Origin: Saccharospirillum impatiens DSM 12546
GTDB lineage: Bacteria > Pseudomonadota > Gammaproteobacteria > Pseudomonadales > Natronospirillaceae
Assembly (NCBI RefSeq): GCF_000423605.1
Contig: NZ_AUIH01000001.1
Coordinates: 89,701 to 153,700, forward strand
Direction: 5' to 3'
DNA length: 64,000 nt
Each line of letters begins with the position of its first letter. Positions within the stretch are counted from its first letter, which is position 1. Below the pieces are notes generated by a model, which saw only the letters and a program-made list of their open reading frames with translations, was not told where the DNA came from and made no database searches. The position numbers were made by a program, and so were the translations under genes. This document shows, piece after piece, positions 27,219-35,541 of the stretch.

Positions 27219-27679
27219 CCATTGGGCAAAGACGTGCTGTCCGCTCCATCAAGGTGCGCATCGGTTCATAATTTGCCAGTTAATTGACTTTCATTAGGGG
27301 TGAAAGCTCCGTTTGAGGCGTCAGATAAACGTCAATGCTGTTTAAGTCGAGGTTTTATGTTTCGATTTTTAATGGTTTGTGTGAACTGCCTCTCGATTGC
27401 AACATGGAACGCTGCGTCTACGATTGCCTGCGTCGTACCCTGTCAAGGGTCACGGTAACCTCAAGTCAGGCTAACATCCGGTTACATTTAGCAGAGCAAC
27501 GCCGAACCGGACCGCTTGCTGATCATGGTAAAGCAGCTTGGCCCGCCCAATATCTCAAGTCAATTGCCGAGCAGGCTTTGCCTGATGGGCAGTTATCACC
27601 ACAAACAACAACGAATGTGACGGGTCATTTGTCGGCTAAGGCTGTGAGTGGCCTGTCTGGTGTAAGGAGCGCTCATTGT
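27219..27679. other. Non-coding stretch before the TRAP binding protein
   Basis: About 460 bp that can be read in frame with the following gene from 27335 but shows no protein-like composition there. A small dyad CTTTCA-TTAGGGG-TGAAAG lies near 27290-27310. The promoter of the downstream gene should be here; I recognise no riboswitch or RNA gene. Confidence 0.4.
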
Positions 27680-28753
27680 ATGACGGACAGCAACCACCGG
27701 TTGACGGTTAATCCAGGTAAACGCTTACCTCTGATTTTCCTGGCAATTGCCGGTTTGGCCAGCTTGGTTGGCACTGCTCAGGCAGAGGAATTCCAGTTTC
27801 GGTTGCATCACTTTTTAGGCCCAGACTCCCCGGCTCAGAAAGTCTTGCTGGAGCCTTGGGCTGAACGTATCCGCGAGCAAAGCAACGGTCGCATCGATAT
27901 CAGTATTCATCCGGGCATGTCGTTGGGTGGCGCACCTCCGTCGTTGCTGAATCAGGTTGAAACGGGTGAGGTGGATATGGTTTGGACGCTGGCCGGTTAC
28001 ACGCCAGGTCGATTCCCGCGTACTGAAGTGTTTGAATTGCCTGCCGTTCATTTTCGCAGTGCCTATGCCACCAACCGGGCCATCTTTGCCAACTATGATC
28101 TGATAGAAGCCGATTACCGCGGACTGAAACCTTTGCTGGTTCACGTGCATGCCGGAAATGCGCTCCAGATGGCTGAACAAAATATCACTGAGCCGGCTGA
28201 TTTGCGCGGCCTCACCATACGGACACCCTCCCGCACAGGAGGCTGGTTGATCGACGCCTGGCAAGCCGAACAGGCAGCGATGCCGGCGCCGCGTATTCGT
28301 GACGCACTGGCCGAAGGCAGTATCGACGGTGCGCTGATTCCATTCGAGGTGTTTTCGTCGATCGGTCTGGAAGGGCTGGTCGGGCGCTCGGTCGTTGGGT
28401 CTGACGGAAGTCGCTTTGGCACGTCGGTGTTTCTGTTTCTGATGAACCAGGATCAGTTCGATGCGCTGCCTGCTGATCTGCAACAGGTTATTGATGACAA
28501 CATTGGCATCGATTTTGTGAAAGAAATGGGCCTGGCCTGGGATGATCTCGAAGTCCCCGGGCGGATGGTGCAGTACTCGAACCTGACCAAATTGTCGGTC
28601 GATGAGATCTACGCCTTTGAGGACATCAGTGAGCAGGTGGTTGAGCGTTGGATCAATGATGCCTCTGCGCAAGGTATCGACGGTCGGGAGCTGGTCGATG
28701 AAGCGCGCCGTTACATTGCCCGCTACTCACGCATTATTACAACACTGGACTAG
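27680..28753 (+). CDS. Orphan TRAP transporter substrate-binding protein (DctP family)
   Basis: 357 residues from the ATG at 27680, preceded by AAGGAG at 27664. A signal peptide (LPLIFLAIAGLASLVGTAQA) leads into the DctP domain: FRLHHFLGPDSPAQKVLLEPW, GRIDISIHPGMSLGGAP, the conserved Arg of LTIRTPSRTGGWLIDAW, and GALIPFEVFSSIGLEGLV. TRAP binding proteins bind carboxylates and hand them to DctQM membrane proteins. Neither dctQ nor dctM is near by: pfkA follows on the opposite strand, so the partner must be elsewhere or absent. Confidence 0.93.
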   Translation: MTDSNHRLTVNPGKRLPLIFLAIAGLASLVGTAQAEEFQFRLHHFLGPDSPAQKVLLEPWAERIREQSNGRIDISIHPGMSLGGAPPSLLNQVETGEVDMVWTLAGYTPGRFPRTEVFELPAVHFRSAYATNRAIFANYDLIEADYRGLKPLLVHVHAGNALQMAEQNITEPADLRGLTIRTPSRTGGWLIDAWQAEQAAMPAPRIRDALAEGSIDGALIPFEVFSSIGLEGLVGRSVVGSDGSRFGTSVFLFLMNQDQFDALPADLQQVIDDNIGIDFVKEMGLAWDDLEVPGRMVQYSNLTKLSVDEIYAFEDISEQVVERWINDASAQGIDGRELVDEARRYIARYSRIITTLD

Positions 28754-28811
28754 CCAAACTCGCTAACGGTTGTGCCTTCCCTGGGTGGCCCGGAATATCC
28801 AGGGGAGGTTG

Positions 28812-29774
28812 TCAGGCCAGCAGTTTGGTCAGATCGTAGAGGTCCTGTTTGAACGGACGAGGCATATTTTCGATGGCATCGATGATGTCATGATGCACCA
28901 GCCGGTTGCTTTGCAACCCAACGCACCGGCCACCGTGGCCCTCCATTAATAACTCCACCGCATAGGCGCCCATCTGGCTGGCCATGACCCGATCAAACGC
29001 ACAGGGCACACCCCCGCGTTGAATGTGGCCGAGTATGGTTGCCCGCGTTTCCAGGCCGGTTCGCGCTTCAATGCGCTTTGCCAGCGCGCTGACATCGGTC
29101 ACGTGTTCGGTGATGGCTATAATGGAGTGCTTCTTGCCAGTGATGACGTTATTGGCGACGGTTTTAATCAGCGAGGCCTCATCGAACCCCTTCTCCGGAA
29201 CGATGGTGTACTCGGCACCGCCACCGATTGAGGCCATGATGGTCAGGTCACCGCAATACCGGCCCATGATCTCGACAATGGAAATGCGATTGTGCGACGA
29301 GCAGGTATCACGCAGTCGGTCTATGGCGTCGAGTACGGTGTTCAGCGCCGTGTGAAAGCCGATGGTGTAATCGGTTCCGGCGACGTCGTTGTCGATGGTT
29401 CCTGGCAGGCCGACACAGGGAAACCCCATTTCAGTTAGCCGTTTGGCGCCCATGTAGGAGCCGTCGCCGCCGATGACAACCAGGGCGTCGATGTCGTGCT
29501 TGCGCAGGTTGTCGATGCATTCGCGTCGAACGGATTCTTCCTTGAACTCAGGAAAGCGAGCGGACCCCAAAAACGTGCCGCCGCGATTGATCATGTCGGA
29601 TACATCCTGACGTTTGAGCGGCGCGATCCGGTCCAGATGCAAGCCCAGATAGCCATCCCGAATGCCATAAACCTCCAGGTCCTTGATGATGGCATTGCGC
29701 ACTACGGCTCGTATGGCCGCATTCATTCCGGGCGCATCGCCACCGCTGGTTAACACTCCGATTTTCTTGATCAT
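28812..29774 (-). CDS. pfkA: PfkA, ATP-dependent 6-phosphofructokinase
   Basis: 320 residues, the length of the bacterial PfkA type. Motifs: nucleotide loop [30 protein letters not shown], the substrate/catalytic [17 protein letters not shown] with catalytic Asp in TIDND, and [16 protein letters not shown] (rather than GGDDT) suggests ATP, not pyrophosphate, as phosphoryl donor. It catalyses the committed step of glycolysis, which many marine gammaproteobacteria lack. Monocistronic on the minus strand. Confidence 0.97.
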   Translation of the reverse strand: MIKKIGVLTSGGDAPGMNAAIRAVVRNAIIKDLEVYGIRDGYLGLHLDRIAPLKRQDVSDMINRGGTFLGSARFPEFKEESVRRECIDNLRKHDIDALVVIGGDGSYMGAKRLTEMGFPCVGLPGTIDNDVAGTDYTIGFHTALNTVLDAIDRLRDTCSSHNRISIVEIMGRYCGDLTIMASIGGGAEYTIVPEKGFDEASLIKTVANNVITGKKHSIIAITEHVTDVSALAKRIEARTGLETRATILGHIQRGGVPCAFDRVMASQMGAYAVELLMEGHGGRCVGLQSNRLVHHDIIDAIENMPRPFKQDLYDLTKLLA

Positions 29775-30007
29775 GGCAGCACAACCTATATCGGCTCCAA
29801 AGCTCCGTATCTGCGGATCAGACCCCGGGCCCCGGGCAATAGAAGAGAATTCCTGATGCAGAATGTAACAAAATTACAGGTTCGGTGGCGAGTTTTTACC
29901 GAAGGGAGTCATTGATGCCATAAATAGCCCCGGTAGCGGCCACTGACTTTAGCGTCGATGTATAAACTTGAAGAGCAAGGCTTATGCGAGCGGTGTCAGA
30001 TAGCTTT

Positions 30008-30700
30008 TTACCAAGGTAGTAAACTTCCATCCCAGCTCAAAAAGGAACCGCTGTCTGCCGGGGTGGCCTGGTCGATCAGGTTTGCCAGAGTCTGGCCGGT
30101 ATACTCCGGGCTGTGCAGCTGGCCTTCGGGCAGGCGTTTTTGAAAGGGAGCCGACAGGCCAGAATCTGTGGTGCCCGGGTGAAGTGCCAGTAACGTACTT
30201 TTGGGCAGTCTGTGGCGCCACTCGATGGCGGTGGTGCGTACCAGCATATTGAGCGCCGCCTTGCTGGCCCGATAACTGTACCAGCCCCCCAGATTATTAT
30301 CGCTGATGGAGCCAACCTTGGCTGAGATCACCGCCAGAGTAATGCCCTGGTCACGCCGGGCCCGGGTGGTGACTGCGGCAGCCAGTTCGCCAAACGGCTG
30401 GGTGTTGATGGCGACTGAGCGGGTGAACCAGTCGCGGTCAAAACGAGTAATGCTTTTTTCCGGCTGGTTGTCAGCGCCGTGAAGGATGCCGGTACACAGC
30501 ACCAGGGTGTCGGGCAGCTCCGGTCCGGCGGCGTCGAGCAGGTCGTCGGCCCAGCCTGGCTGTAGAACATTACAGGGCAACCAGTTCTGTTGGCGCTCAT
30601 CGGGTTGATGTTGAAAAAAGGTACCTATCCGGTCTTTGCCTTCCCAGGCCTTCATTAGGCCCTGGCCTACGCCACCGCTGGCGCCAATGATCAATTTCAT
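30008..30700 (-). CDS. Short-chain dehydrogenase/reductase
   Basis: 230 residues from the ATG at 30700 (MKLIIGASGGVGQGLMKAW), which overlaps the DUF3429 stop by 4 bp. The NAD(P)-binding GASGGVG motif, the catalytic Tyr/Lys in GGWYSYRASKAALNML, and the Ser of AVISAKVGSI are present. This group is related to the CsgA/C-factor-type SDRs. Substrate unknown. It is the last gene of a three-gene overlapping operon with DUF3429 and a small conserved protein. Confidence 0.9.
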   Translation of the reverse strand: MKLIIGASGGVGQGLMKAWEGKDRIGTFFQHQPDERQQNWLPCNVLQPGWADDLLDAAGPELPDTLVLCTGILHGADNQPEKSITRFDRDWFTRSVAINTQPFGELAAAVTTRARRDQGITLAVISAKVGSISDNNLGGWYSYRASKAALNMLVRTTAIEWRHRLPKSTLLALHPGTTDSGLSAPFQKRLPEGQLHSPEYTGQTLANLIDQATPADSGSFLSWDGSLLPW

Positions 30701-31122
30701 AACGATACTCCGATCAGTGCAGCGGCCGCGGGTACATGGCTGGCGGCCACGCCCCAGCTCAGCAATGTGCGTAACCGCCGGTAGTCTGGTGTGTAGCCTT
30801 GGAAAAACCGGTCCCGTTCCTGCCACCACAGTGCCGGGTAGGCGATGCCAAGCAATGCCAGGGCTATGGGGGCGGGCAGGAATAAGGCCAGCCACGCCAG
30901 TAAAAAGTACCCCATGGTGAGGTTGAGCGTGCGTCGGTTTCGACGCGTATCCTGGCTGGCACTCTGGACCCAGAGGCTGCCAGAGAGAAAGCTCAGAATC
31001 AGGGCGCTGAAACTGATGTATATCTCGACCCAGGTCGGGTCTAAAAACAGCAACAGAGCGCCTACCCAGAAAAACATCAGGCCCCCCAGGGACCAAAACA
31101 GCAAGGTCTGAGTAGGTGTCAT
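30697..31122 (-). CDS. DUF3429 membrane protein
   Basis: 141 residues with about five hydrophobic segments (LLFWSLGGLMFFWVGALLLFL, ISFSALILSFLSGSLW, LTMGYFLLAWLALFLPAPIALALL). The ISFSALILSFLSGS and WW-bearing PALWWQERDR segments are typical of the DUF3429 family, found in the inner membrane of many proteobacteria and mitochondria-like settings; function unknown. It overlaps the genes on both sides by 4 bp, so it is translationally coupled to the SDR. Confidence 0.85.
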   Translation of the reverse strand: MTPTQTLLFWSLGGLMFFWVGALLLFLDPTWVEIYISFSALILSFLSGSLWVQSASQDTRRNRRTLNLTMGYFLLAWLALFLPAPIALALLGIAYPALWWQERDRFFQGYTPDYRRLRTLLSWGVAASHVPAAAALIGVSL

Positions 31123-31439
31123 TGAGCAGACTCCGGTTCGTCGGGGTGAGTTAGGCGAATGGGGACTCGCAGCGTATTGTCGGCCTCATCCAGGCCGATC
31201 ATTTCGCCAAAGGCTGAGCGATGGACCAGCTCTGCCTGGTCCAAAGGCAATTGGTTGAGCAAGACCCGCACGCCAGGCAGTGACTTCACTTGAACCGGAC
31301 GGCCCTCCTCGTCGACCAGCAAATGACCTCGCTTGTTGTCGAACAGGTGAATCTGGTAGAAAGTGCCCATCAATGCCTCGACTTCCGCCCGGTTAAAACG
31401 GGCATTATGGTGTCGGGCTTGCTTGAGTGTCAGCGACAT
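31119..31439 (-). CDS. Small conserved protein of unknown function
   Basis: 106 residues from the ATG at 31439 (MSLTLKQARHHNARF); a TTG at 31451 with AAGGGA upstream is an alternative. No signal peptide or membrane helix. A beta-rich middle (YQIHLFDNKRGHLLVDEEGRP) and acidic tail are visible. I do not recognise the family with confidence. It heads the operon with DUF3429 and the SDR, overlapping the former by 4 bp. Confidence 0.7.
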   Translation of the reverse strand: MSLTLKQARHHNARFNRAEVEALMGTFYQIHLFDNKRGHLLVDEEGRPVQVKSLPGVRVLLNQLPLDQAELVHRSAFGEMIGLDEADNTLRVPIRLTHPDEPESAQ

Positions 31440-31554
31440 CCGGGGTTCCAATAAGACTGTCCCTTACCTACGAAACCGTTCTGAAATCGGCTTACTCTGG
31501 AGCCTGGAGAGTTAACGTGCTGTAATCAGGATCCATCTTTCAGGGGCCGGGATT

Positions 31555-32313
31555 ATGAAGGTTGTCGCTATTCACAGCCAAAAAGGCGGGGTCGGAAAAA
31601 CCTCGATCACCCTGAATCTGGCTCATGAGGCCATGTCCTACGGGTTCGAGACCCTGGTCATCGATATGGATGCGCAGGGCTCCGCCACGTTTCTGCTTGG
31701 CCAGGGCAGTGCTCCCAGGTTACGCGCCAAAGACTGGCTCAAGTCTGACATTGACTGGAACTCGTTTATTGAAACGACGCCCTATAACGGCGTCTACATA
31801 CTGCCGGCACGCAAAGGGTTGCGGAAGCTGGACCGGTTGATGAGTGATGCGGTGTCAGCAAAGCACCTCAAACAGCTGCTGAAGTCACTGAAAAAACAAT
31901 TTGATCTTGTGCTGATTGACTGCCCGGCAGGCATTAATACGGTGACCGAACAAGCTTATCGGGCGGCTGATCTGGTGCTGGTGCCCCTGACCCCAACGCC
32001 CCTGTGCCTGCAGAGTTATGCCGACCTCGAAGACTACGCTACTCGTGAGATTAACGTAGAGGCGGGTAACATTGCGCCATTCTTCAATCGCGTCAATCAG
32101 CGTTTGGCTCTGCATCGCGAGTGTCTGGGTAGCTTTGCTGCTGGTCAGGCACTGCCGCCGCTGGGGTGGGTCCGCTCGACGACACTGATGGAGCGGATGG
32201 CGCTGAACAAGCAAGCGGTAACGGACAGTCATCCTGAGCATCCGGTCTCTAAAGACATCGATGAGCTTTGGAAAGCCGTGGTTCGGCGGCTGGATCTGCA
32301 CCATTCGCGTTGA
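31555..32313 (+). CDS. Orphan ParA-family ATPase
   Basis: 252 residues with the deviant Walker A HSQKGGVGKTS at residues 6-16, the TLVIDMDAQGSATFLLG segment and the Walker B-like LVLIDCPAGIN. These are the marks of a ParA/MinD-type ATPase that positions cargo on the nucleoid or membrane. No ParB or cognate cargo gene is adjacent; the following genes are a sigma factor and its zinc-finger partner 142 bp on. A role in positioning a protein complex rather than DNA segregation is likely for such chromosomal orphans, but the cargo is unknown. Confidence 0.9.
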   Translation: MKVVAIHSQKGGVGKTSITLNLAHEAMSYGFETLVIDMDAQGSATFLLGQGSAPRLRAKDWLKSDIDWNSFIETTPYNGVYILPARKGLRKLDRLMSDAVSAKHLKQLLKSLKKQFDLVLIDCPAGINTVTEQAYRAADLVLVPLTPTPLCLQSYADLEDYATREINVEAGNIAPFFNRVNQRLALHRECLGSFAAGQALPPLGWVRSTTLMERMALNKQAVTDSHPEHPVSKDIDELWKAVVRRLDLHHSR

Positions 32314-32455
32314 TTATTAAGCAGTCACTGTAAGGAAAGTGTCGGCTATACGACAAATACGGGTCGGCCTTGTAGTCTTTGTTGCCTGAGTTCTGAAAAC
32401 GATGTCGTTTGAACAGTTTCAGGTAAACCACAGTAACAGATCAGGGAGCCGACCA

Positions 32456-33082
32456 ATGGGAGATACCGTTTTGCCCGGGGAAATGCCGGTTGAGAAATCA
32501 CCTGCGAATCACTTAACCGATCCTGCATTTCTCGCGGACCTTCGGCGACAAATGCTCAAGTTCGCTGTTTTGCAGCTTGATAATGAAGCTCAGGCCGAGG
32601 ATGCGGTGCAAGAAGCGCTGGTTGGTGCGCTGAAAAACGTGGCCTCGTTTGAACGCAAGGCGGCGCTTAAGACGTGGGTGTTCGCCATTTTGAAGCATAA
32701 GATTACCGACCTGCTGCGTTACCGGCAGCGATGGGTGGATGTAGAAAAGCACCGGGAACTCCCCGACGAAGAATCCCTGCCTTCCGTGTTTGACACCCGA
32801 GGGTTCTGGCACCAGGACGATCGTCCCAACCGTTGGGCTCAGCCGGTTGAAGCCATAGACGATGCCCATTTTTGGCGGGTTTTCGAGGCCTGCCTGGAAG
32901 ATTTACCGCCCGCACAGGGTCGGGTGTTTATGATGCGGGAATTTATAGAGCTCGACAGCGACGAAATTTGCCAGTCGGTTGATATTACCACCAGTAATCT
33001 GCATGTCCTGTTACATCGAGCCCGACTGCGATTGCGTCGGTGTCTTGAAATGCACTGGTTTTGTGAGGACGAAGCGTTATGA
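32456..33082 (+). CDS. ECF-like sigma-70 family sigma factor
   Basis: 208 residues from the ATG at 32456, preceded by AGGGAG 7 bases upstream. Region 2 includes LDNEAQAEDAVQEALVGALKN and KTWVFAILKHKITDLLRYRQRW; region 4 includes LPPAQGRVFMMREF and SNLHVLLHRARLRLRRCL. A longer acidic linker than in ordinary ECF factors is present (about 100-140). Together with the tiny zinc-finger protein downstream this matches the sigma-70 subfamily I know as TIGR02943. Probably responds to envelope or redox stress through that partner. Confidence 0.9.
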   Translation: MGDTVLPGEMPVEKSPANHLTDPAFLADLRRQMLKFAVLQLDNEAQAEDAVQEALVGALKNVASFERKAALKTWVFAILKHKITDLLRYRQRWVDVEKHRELPDEESLPSVFDTRGFWHQDDRPNRWAQPVEAIDDAHFWRVFEACLEDLPPAQGRVFMMREFIELDSDEICQSVDITTSNLHVLLHRARLRLRRCLEMHWFCEDEAL

Positions 33083-33309
33083 TGAATTGCGAACAAGCGA
33101 CCCGGCTGATGTCTGATTCACGCGAGCGAACGCTTACTCTTCGGGAGCGAGCGGCGATCAAAGTCCATAATCTTTTGTGTGACGGCTGCAAAAATTTCAA
33201 CGTTCAAGTGCAAGACCTTGGCCAGATAGCGCGTCGCTACGCGCGGGAACGGGATGATTCTCAGGCCAAAACGTCTCATAAGCCTGAACAGCCCCGGTCT
33301 ACGGAGTAG
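33079..33309 (+). CDS. Zinc-finger (zf-HC2-like) anti-sigma partner
   Basis: 76 residues overlapping the sigma factor gene by 4 bp. Cys4 with the HNLLCDGC cluster gives the H-x3-C-x2-C pattern of ZAS/zf-HC2 anti-sigma domains, which can release sigma on oxidation or metal loss. No membrane segment, so a soluble anti-sigma factor is inferred. The 3' end overlaps the convergent NrtS-like gene by 11 bp. Confidence 0.85.
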   Translation: MMNCEQATRLMSDSRERTLTLRERAAIKVHNLLCDGCKNFNVQVQDLGQIARRYARERDDSQAKTSHKPEQPRSTE

Positions 33310-33517
33310 GCTCGTGTGGCGAGCCACTGGCGCGACTGTTTTTCCAGGCGCTGTACCAGGCCACGCAAAATGGAACGGCGTAATTCATGATCACATGAGG
33401 CACGCTGAGCGTGCCAGCCCCCCAAAGAACATCCCCCTGATTGATCAGATTCAGAACGGTCCCGACAAACAAGGCAATTTTTAACGAATTGGTCGTCCGC
33501 TCCCGGTCTATTCCCAT
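33299..33517 (-). CDS. NrtS-like small nitrate/nitrite transporter
   Basis: 72 residues with two hydrophobic segments: SLKIALFVGTVLNLINQGDVLWG and PHVIMNYAVPFCVAWYSAW. The LNLINQGD and NY.VPFCV segments match the NrtS group of very short nitrate/nitrite transport proteins first described from a marine cyanobacterium. Proteins of this size must oligomerise to make a channel. No other nitrogen-oxide gene lies near it. Convergent with the anti-sigma gene. Confidence 0.75.
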   Translation of the reverse strand: MGIDRERTTNSLKIALFVGTVLNLINQGDVLWGAGTLSVPHVIMNYAVPFCVAWYSAWKNSRASGSPHEPTP

Positions 33518-33623
33518 GGTTTCCAGATGCCTTGAGTCTTCAGTTCACAGCAAGGATAGGCCGTGTAATTCGCCGCGTAAAATGCTTTTGTGAACAGAGG
33601 GCAGGTGCATGACTTCGTTTTTT

Positions 33624-33654
33624 AAGAGAGTCAGTGGTCACCACTGACTCTCTT
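33624..33654. repeat. 31-bp perfect inverted repeat
   Basis: Arms AAGAGAGTCAGTGGT and its complement are perfect over 15 bp around a central C. A six-T run lies just left and TTT just right. It sits in the gap between the NrtS-like gene and the end of the AhpD-like gene. The strong stem with a short plus-strand T run could be a terminator for transcripts from the sigma operon; on the minus strand it lacks a T tail. Confidence 0.7.
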
Positions 33655-33692
33655 TGCTGGCTGGTGCTGGTATGGTCAACCTGACTCGAGGC

Positions 33693-34247
33693 TTATGTAG
33701 CGGACGGAGGTGCCCAGGCAAAGGACTCCAGTTCCGGGTTCAGGGCCGGTTGAGTGAGGTGGTTGCTGTAGTTCGACAGCGTTTTCAGAGCTACCGCTGT
33801 AATCACGTCAAACACAGCCGCTTTGCTGAACCCGGCGTTTAAAAACGCATTAACATCAGCATCGCTGGCCCAGCCACGTTCGCGAACCAGTGTTTGGGTG
33901 AAGGTGACCAGAGCCGCAAATGTGCCATCGCTCGGTGTTGTTCCGGTTCTCACCGCTTCGATGATGCCTGGCTCTACCTTGGCCATAGTGCTGCCCGCGC
34001 TGTGGGCAGCCACGCAAAAACGGCACTGGTTTTCAACACTGGTCGCCAGCAGGGCAACCTGCACTTGTTGTGGTGTCAGGCTTGAGTCAGCCAGAAGGGT
34101 GTTGAGTTCATTGTAAGCTTTAATAGCTGTCGGTGACTCTGCAATGTAGCTGTATAGCGTGGGTACGAATCCCATCTTGTTGCTGACGCCTTGCAATAGG
34201 TTTGCACTGGCTTCAGGTGCGCTTTGCTCAGTATGTTCAGTAAACAA
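33693..34247 (-). CDS. Carboxymuconolactone decarboxylase/AhpD-like protein
   Basis: 184 residues of the alkylhydroperoxidase D-like fold. The active-site C-x2-C...H is Cys75, Cys78 and His82 in ENQCRFCVAAHSAG. This motif supports a thiol-based peroxidase or reductase activity rather than true decarboxylation. The N-terminal half (LLQGVSNKMGFVPTLYSYIAES) matches peroxidase-related proteins. Divergent from an AraC-type regulator with a clear dyad between the two. Confidence 0.93.
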   Translation of the reverse strand: MFTEHTEQSAPEASANLLQGVSNKMGFVPTLYSYIAESPTAIKAYNELNTLLADSSLTPQQVQVALLATSVENQCRFCVAAHSAGSTMAKVEPGIIEAVRTGTTPSDGTFAALVTFTQTLVRERGWASDADVNAFLNAGFSKAAVFDVITAVALKTLSNYSNHLTQPALNPELESFAWAPPSAT

Positions 34248-34298
34248 GGTATTTCCCCTGCAATGAATGTAACGGCAATTCTAAGGCGACTGTTGATC

Positions 34299-34341
34299 TG
34301 ATACAGTTCATTATGTATCAATAAGATGCTTAGGCGTATCA
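34299..34341. promoter_or_regulatory. Candidate AraC operator between AhpD-like gene and its regulator
   Basis: TGATACA (34299-34305) and TGTATCA (34314-34320) form a perfect inverted repeat with an 8-base spacer; CGTATCA at 34335-34341 repeats the right half in direct orientation exactly 21 bp further on. Direct repeats two helical turns apart are typical of AraC-family sites. The last site abuts the regulator's start codon, suggesting autoregulation. Confidence 0.55.
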
Positions 34342-34342
34342 A

Positions 34343-35221
34343 ATGACACCTTTTGACGACTATTTTCGATTGCTGCAACTGAGCTGCACGGTTTACCATA
34401 ATCAACAGGTATGCGGTGACTGGGCGCTGACTGAACACCGGATTGGTCAGACCTGTTTTCATCTGGTGACGTTTGGTCACTGTACTCTGGACGTGGGTGG
34501 CCAGCATGATGTCCTGGGTGCGGGCGATATCGTTTTGTTTCCGAGAGAATTGCCGCATCGGCTCAGGCCGGTTAAGCCCTCCTCCGGTGAAATGCAACAA
34601 CGGCCTGTTACCGACACTCGAATGCCTGACAGCACGGGCTTGCTCTGTGCCGAAATTCAATTTGAGCACGCGGCATCGACGTCCCTACTCGACACTCTGC
34701 CGGACTATTTGATCATAAGGGCCGATTCATCCGAAGCGGTGGATGTCAGGCCGGTGCTGGGCGAACTGATGCGTCACAGTTTGGTCAGCGGACCCGGGGG
34801 AGCGGTGGTTGTAGACCGCCTTGCCGAGGTTGTGTTCCTGTTAATGGTGCGCCAGGGGTTGGCCCAGACCCGGGCCGACGTATTCGCAGCCTACGCGCAT
34901 CCTGTACTGGGCCCTGCTTTGGTGGCGTTTCATCAGTCTCCCGACCAACCCTGGACGCTTGCCGACATTGCCACCCAGGCTCATGTTAGCCGGGCCAGCT
35001 ACGCGCGGCTGTTTAAACGAGTCAGCGGTAGAACCTGGAACGAGTATCAGCGTTGGTGGCGAATGCAACTTGCCTGGGTACTATTGGGGCGCGGTGAGTC
35101 TGTACTCTCAACGGCCCTATCTGTGGGCTACCAGTCGGAAGCCGCGTTCTCGCGGGCGTTTAAAGATCAGTTTTCCAGAAGTGCAGGCGAGGTTCGACGC
35201 AGTAGAAAGGTGCGCATTTGA
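34343..35221 (+). CDS. AraC-family transcriptional regulator with cupin-like sensor domain
   Basis: 292 residues. The N-terminal AraC-binding/Cupin_6 domain includes ALTEHRIGQTCFHLVTFGHC and VLGAGDIVLFPRELPHRL. The two C-terminal helix-turn-helix units include WTLADIATQAHVSRASYARLF and VLSTALSVGYQSEAAFSRAF. It is divergent from the AhpD-like gene and probably controls it. Regulators of this group typically sense small molecules or redox state, but the ligand is not evident. Confidence 0.93.
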   Translation: MTPFDDYFRLLQLSCTVYHNQQVCGDWALTEHRIGQTCFHLVTFGHCTLDVGGQHDVLGAGDIVLFPRELPHRLRPVKPSSGEMQQRPVTDTRMPDSTGLLCAEIQFEHAASTSLLDTLPDYLIIRADSSEAVDVRPVLGELMRHSLVSGPGGAVVVDRLAEVVFLLMVRQGLAQTRADVFAAYAHPVLGPALVAFHQSPDQPWTLADIATQAHVSRASYARLFKRVSGRTWNEYQRWWRMQLAWVLLGRGESVLSTALSVGYQSEAAFSRAFKDQFSRSAGEVRRSRKVRI

Positions 35222-35541
35222 ACCAGTATTTCCAGTCGGCCATAGTCACAGATTGACGACCAATCGAGCATGGAGCATAGGCAGCAGGCACGGGTTACTT
35301 ACGCCGTGATGCGGTGATCAAAGGGGCCTCTGATGCTGCGAGTATTTCGCATGAGTGAGCGTTGCCCCTGACCTTTTGGTTCAGCCGCAAAAATAATGTC
35401 ATTGATTTATACATTCTGTGTAATGAATTGACTCTGTCTTACGACAGATCAGTACGAGAACCTGCAGTCAATACTGATTTGGTTGCCGTCCGGCTGGCCC
35501 GAATGACGGGTGTCGATTTCAACAGAATGGAGTAACAAACA
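35222..35541. other. 320-bp region upstream of the bufferin-type operon
   Basis: No gene is visible. It should hold the promoter of the DUF2282 operon. A short dyad CTGTC-TTAC-GACAG lies at about 35433-35446, roughly 100 bp upstream of the first gene. I cannot match a known metal regulator site by eye. Confidence 0.4.

Noticed and set aside
27335-27679. In-frame N-terminal extension of the TRAP binding protein
   Set aside because: The signal peptide begins after 27680 and a ribosome site precedes that ATG; the extension has no homology-like features.
30701-31096. In-frame extension of the SDR into the DUF3429 gene
   Set aside because: The GASGGVG nucleotide-binding motif starts right at the ATG at 30700; the rest is the DUF3429 gene in another frame.
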